DNA from: Blastococcus sp. TBT05-19
Lineage (GTDB): Bacteria; Actinomycetota; Actinomycetes; Mycobacteriales; Geodermatophilaceae
Direction: 5' to 3'
Length of the DNA: 64,000 bases
Assembly (NCBI RefSeq): GCF_003319095.1
Contig: NZ_QOHI01000006.1
Span: forward strand, 186,001 to 250,000
Below are positions 50,864 to 58,939 of this stretch, in pieces. A model generated the notes under the pieces. That model saw nothing but the letters and a program-made list of their open reading frames with translations, was not told the origin of the DNA and did not search any database. Each line of letters begins with the position of its first letter. Position 1 is the first letter of the stretch. Made by a program: the position numbers and the translations under genes.

Positions 50864-53728
50864 TCAGCTGCAGCCGCTGGTGGAGCCGCAGCCCTCGCAG
50901 ACGTAGCAGCTGCCGGCCGGGCGCATCTTCGTGCCGCAGGTCATGCACAGCGGCGCGTCGGTGGCGGTCCCGGTGACCAGCTCGAGCAGCTCGGCCGAGG
51001 AGTGGGCCTCCTTGACCGACTTCGGGCCCTCGGGGGTGACCTTCTCCTCCACCTTGGCGGTCTCGATCGGCGCGGAGCCACGCAACTGCTCCAGGTCGAC
51101 CTCCTCCTCCTGCACGGCGGCGGTCGAGGCCGACGAGCCGTAGCTGCCCGCGACCTGCGCGGCCCGCTCCTCGGCGGTGAAGATGCCCAGGCCGGCCCGC
51201 TTCTCGACGGGCAGGTGGTCCAGGGCCAGGCGACGGAAGATGTAGTCCATCACCGACTGGGCGATCCGGATGTCCGGGTCGTCGGTCATGCCGGCCGGCT
51301 CGAAGCGCATGTTGGTGAACTTGGAGATGTAGGTCTCCAGCGGCACACCGTGCTGCAGCGCCAGGGAGATGCCGATCGAGAAGGCGTCCATGACACCGGC
51401 CAGGGTCGAGCCCTGCTTGCCGAGCTTGAGGAAGACCTCACCGAGGCTGCCGTCCTCGTACATCCCGGCGGTCATGTAGCCCTCGGCACCGGCGACGCTG
51501 AACGAGGTGGTGACGCTCGTCCGCTTCTTCGGGAGCCGCTTGCGCACCGGGTGCGACAGCGCGGTCGGAGCGGTCTCCTCCACCTTCGCCTCGGCCTTCT
51601 TGGCCTTGGCGTCGGACAGCGGCTGGCCGACCTTGCAGTTGTCGCGGTAGATCGCGAGGGCCTTGAGGCCCATCTTCCAGCCCTGGAAGTAGATGTTCTC
51701 GACCTCTTCGACGGTCGCCGTCTCCGGCATGTTGACCGTCTTGGAGATGGCGCCGGAGATGAACGGCTGCACCGCGGCCATCATGCGGACGTGGCCCATC
51801 GGGGAGATGGCCCGCTCGCCCATGGCGCAGTCGAAGACCTCGTAGTGCTCGGGACGCAGGGTCGGGGCGTCCACGACGTGGCCGTGCTCGGCGATGTACT
51901 CGACGATCGCCTCGATCTGCTCCTCCTGGTAGCCCAGGCTGCGCAGTGCCCGCGGCACCGTCTGGTTGACGATCTGCATCGAGCCGCCGCCGACCAGCTT
52001 CTTGAACTTGACCAGCGAGAAGTCCGGCTCGATGCCGGTCGTGTCGCAGTCCATCATGAAGCCGATGGTGCCGGTGGGGGCCAGCACCGAGGCCTGGGCG
52101 TTGCGCCAGCCGTTCTCGGCACCGATCTCGAGGCACTCCTGCCACTGGGCGGTGGCGGCCTTCAGCACGTCGGCGTCGTCGGCGCCGACCGGGCGGATGG
52201 CGTCGTTGGCCGCGGCGTGCTTGCGCATGACCCGGGCGTGGGCGTCGGCGTTGCGGGCGAAGCCGTCGTACGCGCCGACGATGCCGGCGAGGTCGGCCGA
52301 GCGCCGGTAGGCGGTGCCGGTCATCAGCGAGGTGATGGCCGCGGCCAGGCTCTGGCCGCCGCGCGAGTCGTAGGCGTGGCCCGTCGCCATGAGCAGCGCG
52401 CCCAGGTTGGCGTAGCCGATGCCCAGCTGGCGGTAGGCGCGGGTGGTCTCGCCGATCGGGTCGGTCGGGAAGTCGGCGAAGCAGATCGAGATGTCCATCG
52501 CGGTGATGACCAGCTCAACGGCCTTCACGAAGTTCTTGGAGTCGAAGGTGCCGTCGTCCTTGAGGAACTTCATGAGGTTCAGCGACGCCAGGTTGCACGA
52601 GCTGTTGTCCAGGCTCATGTACTCCGAGCAGGGGTTGGACGCGTTGATGCGGCCGGTCTCGGGGTTGGTGTGCCAGTCGTTGATCGTGTCGTCGTACTGG
52701 ATGCCCGGGTCGGCGCACTCCCACGCGGCCTGGGTGACCTTGCGGAACAGGGCCTTGGCGTCGACGGTCTCGATGACCGAGCCGTCCATGCGGGCGCGCA
52801 GACCGAAGTCACCGGCCTCCTCGACCGCGCGCATGAACTCGTCGGAGACGCGGACGGAGTTGTTGGCGTTCTGGTACTGGACGCTGGTGATGTCCTTGCC
52901 GCCGAGGTCCATGTCGTAGCCGGCGTCGCGCAGGGCGCGGATCTTGTTCTCCTCGCGCGCCTTGGTCTCGATGAACTCCTCGATGTCCGGGTGGTCGATG
53001 TCGAGGACGACCATCTTGGCCGCGCGACGGGTCGCGCCACCGGACTTGATGGTCCCGGCGGAGGCGTCGGCGCCGCGCATGAAGGAGACCGGGCCGGAGG
53101 CGGTCCCACCGGAGGACAGCAGCTCCTTGGAGGAGCGGATGCGGGAGAGGTTCAGGCCGGCACCGGAGCCGCCCTTGAAGATCAGGCCCTCCTCGCGGTA
53201 CCAGTTCAGGATCGAGTCCATCTCGTCGTCGACGGCGAGGATGAAGCAGGCGCTGACCTGCTGCGGGGCGCTCGTGCCGACGTTGAACCAGACGGGGCTG
53301 TTGAAGCTGAAGTACTGGTGCAGCAGCATCCAGGTGAGCTCGTGCTCGAAGATCTCGGCGTCGCCCTCGGTGGCGAAGTAGCCGTGCTCGCGACCGGCCT
53401 CGGTGTAGGTGAGGACCACGCGGTCGATGAGCTGGCGCAGGCTCGTCTCGCGCTGCGGCTGGCCCACGGCGCCGCGGAAGTACTTCGTCGTGACGATGTT
53501 GGTGGCGTTGATGCTCCACTCGGCGGGGAACTCCACGCCGCGCTGCTCGAAGTTGATCGAGCCGTCACGCCAGTTGGTCATGACGACGTCGCGGCGCTCC
53601 CAGCTCACCTCGTCGTACGGGTGCACACCGGCGGTGGTGAAGACGCGCTTGATCTTGAGGCCCTTGCGGCTGGGCGCCTTGCCTGCGCGGCGGGGCCGGG
53701 TGGCCAAGCGGTCGTCGGTCTCGGTCAT
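50864..53728 (-). CDS. nrdJ: Adenosylcobalamin-dependent ribonucleotide reductase (class II)
   Basis: A 954-residue enzyme that makes deoxynucleotides using vitamin B12. The large catalytic barrel shows INASNPCSEYMSLDNSSCNLASLNL (active-site NPCSE), the substrate loop FKGGSGAGLNLSRIR, and LAPTGTIGFMMDCDTTGIEPD. A linker near 780-800 (KKRTSVTTSFSVAG) leads to a second conserved part with GCPLE-like HGVPLETYISKF. The C-terminus carries paired CxxC motifs (CMTCG ... CYVCEGCG) that recycle the active-site disulphide and may bind zinc. It lies 144 bases downstream of nrdR on the same strand, as in streptomycetes. Confidence 0.96.
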   Translation of the reverse strand: MTETDDRLATRPRRAGKAPSRKGLKIKRVFTTAGVHPYDEVSWERRDVVMTNWRDGSINFEQRGVEFPAEWSINATNIVTTKYFRGAVGQPQRETSLRQLIDRVVLTYTEAGREHGYFATEGDAEIFEHELTWMLLHQYFSFNSPVWFNVGTSAPQQVSACFILAVDDEMDSILNWYREEGLIFKGGSGAGLNLSRIRSSKELLSSGGTASGPVSFMRGADASAGTIKSGGATRRAAKMVVLDIDHPDIEEFIETKAREENKIRALRDAGYDMDLGGKDITSVQYQNANNSVRVSDEFMRAVEEAGDFGLRARMDGSVIETVDAKALFRKVTQAAWECADPGIQYDDTINDWHTNPETGRINASNPCSEYMSLDNSSCNLASLNLMKFLKDDGTFDSKNFVKAVELVITAMDISICFADFPTDPIGETTRAYRQLGIGYANLGALLMATGHAYDSRGGQSLAAAITSLMTGTAYRRSADLAGIVGAYDGFARNADAHARVMRKHAAANDAIRPVGADDADVLKAATAQWQECLEIGAENGWRNAQASVLAPTGTIGFMMDCDTTGIEPDFSLVKFKKLVGGGSMQIVNQTVPRALRSLGYQEEQIEAIVEYIAEHGHVVDAPTLRPEHYEVFDCAMGERAISPMGHVRMMAAVQPFISGAISKTVNMPETATVEEVENIYFQGWKMGLKALAIYRDNCKVGQPLSDAKAKKAEAKVEETAPTALSHPVRKRLPKKRTSVTTSFSVAGAEGYMTAGMYEDGSLGEVFLKLGKQGSTLAGVMDAFSIGISLALQHGVPLETYISKFTNMRFEPAGMTDDPDIRIAQSVMDYIFRRLALDHLPVEKRAGLGIFTAEERAAQVAGSYGSSASTAAVQEEEVDLEQLRGSAPIETAKVEEKVTPEGPKSVKEAHSSAELLELVTGTATDAPLCMTCGTKMRPAGSCYVCEGCGSTSGCS

Positions 53729-53872
53729 GGTGTGGAGCTCTCCCTGGTCGTGTGTCGCGTGGTGCGTCGCGGGGCTGCGCGGTGCTGCTGCGCGGTGGTG
53801 GATCGGGGGCTGGGGAAGAGCCGCGATCGGTAACTGCTCGAACTGCTGTCTATCGGTCGGCACTGACAGTTC

Positions 53873-54382
53873 TCAGCCGCCGGACGGGACGGGGTCCCGC
53901 GGCGCCGGTGCGGCCTGGTCGGCCGGTGGCGAGGCGGCCTCCCGGGCCTTGAGCTCGGCGATCTCCCGCTCGAAGTCCGCCACCGAGGTGAAGGAGCGGT
54001 AGACGCTGGCGAAGCGGAGGTAGGCCACCTCGTCCAGCTCCCGGAGCGGGCCCAGGATGGCCAGGCCCACCTCGTTGCTGGGGACCTCGGCCGCGCCGGT
54101 GGCGCGGATGGCGTCCTCGACCTGCTGGGCCAGGAGCTTCAGCTGGCCCTCGTCGACCGGCCGGCCCTGGCAGGCCCGCCGGACGCCGGCGACCACCTTG
54201 CTGCGGTTGAAGGGCTCGCTGACGCCGTTGCGCTTGACGACGGCGAGCACCGCCTCCTCGACGGTGGTGAACCGCCGCCCGCACTTCGGGCAGTTGCGAC
54301 GACGCCGGGTGGTGGCGCCCTCGTCGGCCTCGCGGGAGTCGATGACCCGGCTGTCGGGGTTGTGGCAGAACGGGCAACGCAC
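53873..54382 (-). CDS. nrdR: Transcriptional repressor NrdR
   Basis: A 169-residue repressor of ribonucleotide reductase genes. The zinc ribbon has CPFC at residues 3-6 and CPKC about 28 residues later, followed by RRFTTVEEA. The ATP-cone domain spans about residues 46-136 ([24 protein letters not shown]) and senses ATP/dATP. The tail is Ala/Pro-rich. The GTG at 54382 has GAGGAGG upstream; an ATG nine codons earlier would disrupt the usual MRCPFC start. It should repress its own operon with nrdJ through the boxes upstream. Confidence 0.96.
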   Translation of the reverse strand: MRCPFCHNPDSRVIDSREADEGATTRRRRNCPKCGRRFTTVEEAVLAVVKRNGVSEPFNRSKVVAGVRRACQGRPVDEGQLKLLAQQVEDAIRATGAAEVPSNEVGLAILGPLRELDEVAYLRFASVYRSFTSVADFEREIAELKAREAASPPADQAAPAPRDPVPSGG

Positions 54383-54525
54383 GGTGGTCCACCTCCTCTC
54401 CCGGCCCACCGCCGTGGCGGTCCGGCCGATCCGTCACCGGTGTCCTGTGGACCCTCCTGGGGACATCCGGTGGATGCCGCGGGGAGAACCTGAGGATTGG
54501 CCTGTGGACGGGCTTACAGCTCTGT

Positions 54526-54541
54526 AACTACTAGATGTAGG
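54526..54541. promoter_or_regulatory. NrdR box 1
   Basis: AACTACTAGATGTAGG; the core CTACTAGATGTAG is near-palindromic and close to the actinobacterial NrdR box (acaCTAGATGTaGtgt type). It lies upstream of nrdR, exactly 32 bp from box 2, three helical turns, the usual pairing distance. Confidence 0.8.
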
Positions 54542-54557
54542 GGAACCCTAGGCCGGG

Positions 54558-54573
54558 CTCCACAAGATGTGCA
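54558..54573. promoter_or_regulatory. NrdR box 2
   Basis: CTCCACAAGATGTGCA, sharing the AGATGT core and register with box 1. NrdR tetramers or higher oligomers bind such paired boxes; this one is the weaker match on its right side. Confidence 0.72.
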
Positions 54574-54793
54574 AGTGATCGTTTCCTCGGCGTGTTCCGC
54601 CCTGACCCGTTCGTGCGCAGCCGGAACACCCGGCCCCACGAGTCACACGACACGCCGTGCGCGACCCGCCGAACAGGCCGCGACCGCCCCGCGTGGCCCC
54701 GCGCGACGACGGCGCAGCCACACGCGCCGACGGCGCCGGGAGCCCCCTGCGGGGTCCGGCGCCGTCGGCGGGTCGTGCGGGTGCGGAACGGGC

Positions 54794-55513
54794 TCAGTGG
54801 GCCATCAGCCGGGGGCGGCGACCCGAGGAGCTCTCCTCGCCCAGTCGCATCGGACGGGTGAGCAGCTCCTCGGCCGAGCCGCGACGGGCGCCGGACTCCG
54901 CGGGGATCGACTCGACAGCCGGTGCCGGGCGGGCCGTGGGCATCGACCAGGTGGCGGTCGCGAGGAGGTCGTCGCGACGCCGGCGGGAGGAGGGCCTCGG
55001 CTCGTCGGCGATGGCCGAGAACAGCTCCGTGTCGGCGTCGCGGTGCCGCCCGGCGTCCGGGTCCACCGAGGGCGCGCGGTGCCGACCCGGGACGGGCACG
55101 GGGACCGACGACGCGGGGGCGCGCTGCACGTCGGCGTCCTCAGGAGCGCGGCGCCGACCGCCGGAGCGCGGCGGCGTGGCCTCGGAGGTCACGTGGTCCC
55201 TGGCGAGCGGCAGGCTCGCGGTGGTCTCGGCGTCGGCGGCGCGGCGACGGGGCGCGGTCCGGCGGGCCGGCACGTCGTACGCCGTACGGAGGGGCTCGAC
55301 CGCCGCGGGCGCCGGGGCCTCCGGGAGTCGGAGGGCCGACAGCTCGGTCCACCCGGTCTCCTCGGTGCCCTGCACGGTGACGCGGACCCAGACCTGGCAG
55401 GCACCGTCCTCGTCATGGCGCCAGCCCAGGAGCTCGCCCGGCCACCAGACGCCGGAGCGGTACACCTCGACGGCCTGGGACTGGTTGGTGAACACGGCTG
55501 CTCGGTTCTCCAT
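54794..55513 (-). CDS. Hypothetical protein with Tudor/SH3-like N-terminus
   Basis: A 239-residue protein. Residues 1-65 form a small beta-barrel-like domain (VEVYRSGVWWPGELLGWRHDEDGACQVWVRV ... EETGWTELSALRLPE), which resembles Agenet/Tudor/SH3-like folds. The remaining 175 residues are low-complexity, rich in Arg, Ala, Pro and Ser, and probably disordered. No function is assigned. An in-frame GTG at 55525 is an alternative start. It lies in the conserved nrdR-lexA neighbourhood. Confidence 0.68.
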   Translation of the reverse strand: MENRAAVFTNQSQAVEVYRSGVWWPGELLGWRHDEDGACQVWVRVTVQGTEETGWTELSALRLPEAPAPAAVEPLRTAYDVPARRTAPRRRAADAETTASLPLARDHVTSEATPPRSGGRRRAPEDADVQRAPASSVPVPVPGRHRAPSVDPDAGRHRDADTELFSAIADEPRPSSRRRRDDLLATATWSMPTARPAPAVESIPAESGARRGSAEELLTRPMRLGEESSSGRRPRLMAH

Positions 55514-55667
55514 GACGCTCGACACGGGGGGACCGTATGTCGCTGGCCAGCACGGACTGTGAATGTCCAGCCACAGAGGGTTGACGAAGTCGCTCAGCCC
55601 CGTTGTGAACCTCTTGCCGTGGCGGACCGACCGCCGCCGGCACTCGCCCCACTCGGGGCGGCCGGGC

Positions 55668-56117
55668 TCACGGGAGCAGCAGGACCTGCCCCGGCTCGAT
55701 CGCGCCGCCGTCCAGCGCGTTCAGCTCGACGATCTCGTCGATGACCACGCGGACGTCCTCGTCACCGGCCACGGAGCTCGCTATCGCCCAGAGCGTGTCG
55801 CCGCGCTCGACGACCACGCTGCTGGTGCCCATGAGCTCGAGACCGTCCTCGCCGTCGCCGAGGAGCGCGTCGCCGAGCGCGACGACACCCACGCCGACTG
55901 CGAGCGCGAGCACGGCCACCAGCCGACGACCCCGCGCGGTCAACCGCAGGCGCGGCGCCGGCACCGCGGCCGCGAGGCCCGGGCCGCGCCGGCCGGCAGC
56001 GCGCGCCGGGGTCACCGCATAGGCGGCCGGCGGTGGGAGCACCCGCAGGTGCCGCTCGGCACGCACCGCCGCTCCGCGCTCCGGGACCTCGACCACCAGT
56101 GCGGTGTTGCTCGTCAT
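55668..56117 (-). CDS. LysM protein divergent from lexA (SOS cell-division inhibitor-like)
   Basis: A 149-residue membrane protein. A basic cytoplasmic N-terminus precedes one transmembrane helix near residues 70-90 (LVAVLALAVGVGVVALGDALL). A C-terminal LysM domain (SSVVVERGDTLWAIASSVAGDEDVRVVIDEIVELNALDGGAIEPGQVLLLP) should bind peptidoglycan. The order nrdR, LysM gene, divergent lexA is the same as in mycobacteria, where the LysM protein ChiZ is induced by DNA damage and blocks division. A perfect SOS box lies 38 bases upstream of the start. No separate hydrolase motif is seen. Confidence 0.85.
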   Translation of the reverse strand: MTSNTALVVEVPERGAAVRAERHLRVLPPPAAYAVTPARAAGRRGPGLAAAVPAPRLRLTARGRRLVAVLALAVGVGVVALGDALLGDGEDGLELMGTSSVVVERGDTLWAIASSVAGDEDVRVVIDEIVELNALDGGAIEPGQVLLLP

Positions 56118-56154
56118 CGCTCTCCGCCTCCCACCTGCCGGTTCGCCACCGGTC

Positions 56155-56170
56155 TCGAACGCCTGTTCGA
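56155..56170. promoter_or_regulatory. SOS box (LexA operator) for the LysM gene
   Basis: TCGAACGCCTGTTCGA, a perfect palindromic match to the actinobacterial LexA operator pattern TCGAAC-N4-GTTCGA. A further half-site TCGAAC follows at 56172-56177. It lies 38 bases upstream of the LysM gene start. Confidence 0.92.
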
Positions 56171-56234
56171 TTCGAACGTCTGCCCGATGTCTACCGGATG
56201 CCGCCGACAGAAGCGACAGGACACGGGGGAATCT

Positions 56235-56250
56235 TCGAACACGTGTTTGA
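56235..56250. promoter_or_regulatory. SOS box (LexA operator) for lexA
   Basis: TCGAACACGTGTTTGA, a match to the LexA operator with one substitution in the right arm. It lies 78 bases upstream of the lexA start codon and should mediate autorepression. Confidence 0.9.
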
Positions 56251-56328
56251 ACTGAGGGCGGTTCGGCGCTACGGTGCTCCTCGACGGACGGACACCCATG
56301 TGCTGCGCCGCAGCCACGAGGAGGACAC

Positions 56329-57075
56329 GTGACGGACTCGAACGGGACTCCGAGCGGCACGCAGGAGGCGGACCCCACCTCGGCCTCCGTGCGGACCTTC
56401 CCCGACCGCGGCACCGACGGCGACGGCCTCACCCAGCGCCAGCGCCGGGTGCTCGAGGTCATCCGGGACTCGATCGACCGGCGCGGCTACCCGCCCTCGG
56501 TGCGCGAGATCGGCGAGGCCGTGGGCCTCTCCTCCGCCTCCTCCGTCGCCCACCAGCTCTCCGTGCTGCAGAAGAAGGGCTGGCTGCGGCGGGACCCCAA
56601 CCGGCCCCGCGCCCTGGACGTGCGCCTGCCCGACGAGAACGGCCGGGTGGCCGCGATGACCAGCGAGCCGCCGGTCATCGCCGACGGCGAGCGGGCCTCG
56701 GCGCCCACCTACGTCCCCCTGGTCGGCCGCATCGCCGCCGGTGGACCCGTCCTCGCCGAGCAGGCGGTGGAGGACGTCTTCCCCCTCCCCCGCGAGCTCG
56801 TCGGCGAGGGCACCGTCTTCATGCTCAAGGTCGCCGGTGACTCCATGGTCGAGGCGGCCATCTGCGACGGCGACTGGGTCGTCGTGCGCCAGCAGCCGAC
56901 GGCGGAGAACGGCGAGATCGTCGCCGCCATGATCGACGGCGAGGCCACCGTGAAGACCTACAAGCGGCGCGACGGGCACATCTGGCTGCTGCCGCACAAC
57001 CCGGCGTACGAGCCGATCCCCGGCGACGAGGCCACCATCCTCGGCCGCGTCGTCTCGGTGCTGCGTCGCGTCTGA
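56329..57075 (+). CDS. lexA: SOS repressor LexA
   Basis: A 248-residue self-cleaving repressor of the DNA-damage response. The winged helix is at about 34-95 ([36 protein letters not shown]). The cleavage site is Ala137-Gly138 (RIAAGGPV), and the catalytic dyad is Ser172 (GDSM) and Lys209 (ATVKTYKR). The N-terminal 30 residues are a disordered extension, as in other high-GC actinobacteria. The GTG at 56329 follows GAGGAGG. It is divergent from the LysM gene, with an SOS box near each start, and ends at a strong hairpin. Confidence 0.97.
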   Translation: MTDSNGTPSGTQEADPTSASVRTFPDRGTDGDGLTQRQRRVLEVIRDSIDRRGYPPSVREIGEAVGLSSASSVAHQLSVLQKKGWLRRDPNRPRALDVRLPDENGRVAAMTSEPPVIADGERASAPTYVPLVGRIAAGGPVLAEQAVEDVFPLPRELVGEGTVFMLKVAGDSMVEAAICDGDWVVVRQQPTAENGEIVAAMIDGEATVKTYKRRDGHIWLLPHNPAYEPIPGDEATILGRVVSVLRRV

Positions 57076-57082
57076 CCCGCAC

Positions 57083-57116
57083 ACCGGTGCCGCCGGGACA
57101 CCCCGGCGGCACCGGT
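57083..57116. terminator. Terminator after lexA
   Basis: Perfect 15-bp stem ACCGGTGCCGCCGGG (57083-57097) / complement (57102-57116) with a 4-base loop, between the convergent lexA gene and the exported-protein gene. Confidence 0.87.
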
Positions 57117-57133
57117 CCCAGCGGGGCCGAGGG

Positions 57134-58189
57134 TCAAGGGCGGCGCAGGATCCGGCTGCCCACCCAGACGACGAGCGTCGCCCCCAGGGCGGCGAGCAGG
57201 GCGGCCGGCAGCGGCGAGCCCTCCTCGGTCAGCGCGGCGAGGCCCGGACCCGCCGTCTCGGATGCCGGAGCCGGAGCAGCGGTCGCCTGCCCCGGGACCG
57301 GCACCTCGGTGACGTCGCTGGGCAGACCCTCGCTGGCGACCACGAGCGTGCGCGAGTCGGCGGCGAAGCTGATCGCCTCGCCCTGCGGCGAATCGGGCAA
57401 CGCCACCCGGACCGGCGTGCCGCCGAGGGCGCCGACGACGTCGGAGCCCGAGAGCGGCCACACGTAGGCATCGGTGTAGGTCCGCAGCGCGAGCGCGCTG
57501 CCGTCGCTCGCCACCGCGCCGCCGGTGATCATCAGCTGTCCGGCGCGGCCCACCGGCCCGCCCGGCGTGCCGGTGAGGGTCACGTTGACGGTCGCGACGC
57601 GCTCCAGGGGGACGGTGCCGCCGTCCACCAGCGGTGCGGCCGGCCGGTAGACCCCGCTGCTGCCCAGGACCTCCTTGGTGACCACGTACGGGGTGCCGTC
57701 GGGAGCCATGAGGAGCGCCTCGGCGTCGTGCGCGCCGTCGGGGTAGGTCAGCCGGTAGAGCGCCGCGGCGCCGCCGGGGCGCAGCACGTGCAGGGCGATC
57801 GTCGAGCGCTCGGTGTTGTTGTCACCGGTGTCGGCGACCCAGACCTCGCCGCCGGGCCCGACCCCGAGGTCCTCGGGGTCGAAGGGATCGACCGCAGCGG
57901 TCTGCACGTCGACGACCCGGCAGGCGCTGTCCAGGCCGTGGACGGTGACCTGTGATCCGCCGTCGTTGAGGGCCAGCATCTGGTCGCCCACGACGACGAG
58001 CCCGGAGAGCTCGGCGAGCCGCTCGTCGGTGACCGAGCAGCGGACCGTGGGGGCGGGAGCCGCCGGGGTCCCCTCCTCGGCGGCCGCGGGCGGGGCGGAG
58101 GCGGAGGCGAGTCCACCGGCCAGCGCGGTCGCCACGAGGAGCCGTCGCCCCCAGGCGCGGCTACGCGGTCGGTCGGCCTGCGTCGGCAC
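57134..58189 (-). CDS. Exported beta-propeller-like membrane-anchored protein
   Basis: A 351-residue protein. A signal peptide (RRLLVATALAGGLASASAPPAAA) is followed by repeated beta-strand blades: LSGLVVVGDQMLALNDGGSQVTV, DPEDLGVGPGGEVWVADTGDNN, DAEALLMAPDGTPYVVTKE and DSPQGEAISFAADSRTLVVASEG. It closes with a C-terminal transmembrane helix and a basic tail (LLAALGATLVVWVGSRILRR), so the propeller would sit outside the cell. No enzymatic motif is clear. The GTG at 58189 overlaps the PAP2 gene by 29 bases; an ATG at 58225 is possible. Confidence 0.78.
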   Translation of the reverse strand: MPTQADRPRSRAWGRRLLVATALAGGLASASAPPAAAEEGTPAAPAPTVRCSVTDERLAELSGLVVVGDQMLALNDGGSQVTVHGLDSACRVVDVQTAAVDPFDPEDLGVGPGGEVWVADTGDNNTERSTIALHVLRPGGAAALYRLTYPDGAHDAEALLMAPDGTPYVVTKEVLGSSGVYRPAAPLVDGGTVPLERVATVNVTLTGTPGGPVGRAGQLMITGGAVASDGSALALRTYTDAYVWPLSGSDVVGALGGTPVRVALPDSPQGEAISFAADSRTLVVASEGLPSDVTEVPVPGQATAAPAPASETAGPGLAALTEEGSPLPAALLAALGATLVVWVGSRILRRP

Positions 58190-58883
58190 GCACCCAGCGT
58201 GACAGAACGAACGCGTCCAGTGCATGAACCACGCCCAGCAGCACGATCCCGGCTGCGGCGCCCACCACGGCGTCGGTGACCCAGTGGTAGTCCAGCGACA
58301 CCATCGCGACGCCCGTGCCGACCGGCCCCAGGATGCTCAGCCACCAGAAGGTCCGCTGCACGGCGGCGGGCAGCCCGTAGCTGACCGCCTGCCAGCGGGC
58401 CACGCCCCACATCACCACGGCGTTGGCCACGTGCCCGGACGGGAACGAGGCGCCGTCGTCGTGGAAGAAGTAGGAGCCGGGGAAGGCGGGCGCGGTGCGG
58501 CCGGTGCCGTGCTTGATGGCGTAGATCCCGGCGGTGAGGACGGCGACCGCGATCACCACCCGCAGGGCCGGCACCCACGCGCCGCGCCGCCAGAGCAGGT
58601 AGCCGACCAGTCCGGCCAGGACCACCAGGATCGTGACCCGCCCGCCGAGCTGGGTCACGAGCCAGACCGCCGGATAGGCGTCGGCGTCGCGCAGACCCCA
58701 GTCGCTCACGATCTCCGACACCCGCAGGTCCAGGCGGAGCATGCGCCCATCGGCGAGCAGGTCGGCGGTGATCAGAGCGCCGACCAGGAACGAGACGGCC
58801 ACCAGCCACCAGGGCGGCCGGCCGACCGAGACCACGGCCGGGGAGCCGGAGATCCCGGCCTCCCGCACCGCAAACCTGGTCAC
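58161..58883 (-). CDS. PAP2-family lipid phosphatase
   Basis: A 240-residue membrane phosphatase with about six transmembrane helices. The three PAP2 motifs are present with small changes: KHGTGRTAP for KX6RP, the intact PSGH (FPSGHVAN) and SLDYHWVTDAVVG for SRX5HX3D (His and Asp kept, the Arg after Ser replaced by Leu). It probably removes phosphate from phosphatidate, undecaprenyl pyrophosphate or a related lipid at the outer face. It overlaps the exported beta-propeller-like gene downstream. Confidence 0.9.
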   Translation of the reverse strand: MTRFAVREAGISGSPAVVSVGRPPWWLVAVSFLVGALITADLLADGRMLRLDLRVSEIVSDWGLRDADAYPAVWLVTQLGGRVTILVVLAGLVGYLLWRRGAWVPALRVVIAVAVLTAGIYAIKHGTGRTAPAFPGSYFFHDDGASFPSGHVANAVVMWGVARWQAVSYGLPAAVQRTFWWLSILGPVGTGVAMVSLDYHWVTDAVVGAAAGIVLLGVVHALDAFVLSRWVRADAGRPTA

Positions 58884-58939
58884 GACGTCACCGTACCGGC
58901 CCGTGACCGGACCGTGATCCCGCCGACGGGTGACCCCGC

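Larger units (their letters stand above)
54383..54793. other. Intergenic region upstream of nrdR
   Basis: 411 bases without a gene. They hold the two NrdR boxes and, next to the first box, a perfect 14-base inverted repeat TTACAG-CT-CTGTAA at 54514-54527. The stretch 54590-54793 is plain high-GC sequence in which I see no coding or regulatory signal; it includes the 3' flank of the leftward Tudor-like gene. Confidence 0.6.

Noticed and set aside
51002-53833. 943-codon open frame on the plus strand opposite nrdJ
   Set aside because: nrdJ on the other strand has full conservation and motifs; this frame is its high-GC shadow.
53729-53872. Cobalamin riboswitch upstream of the B12-dependent reductase
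   Set aside because: The 144-base gap lacks the B12-box-like conserved sequence and is too short for the full structure; NrdR boxes upstream of nrdR explain the control better.
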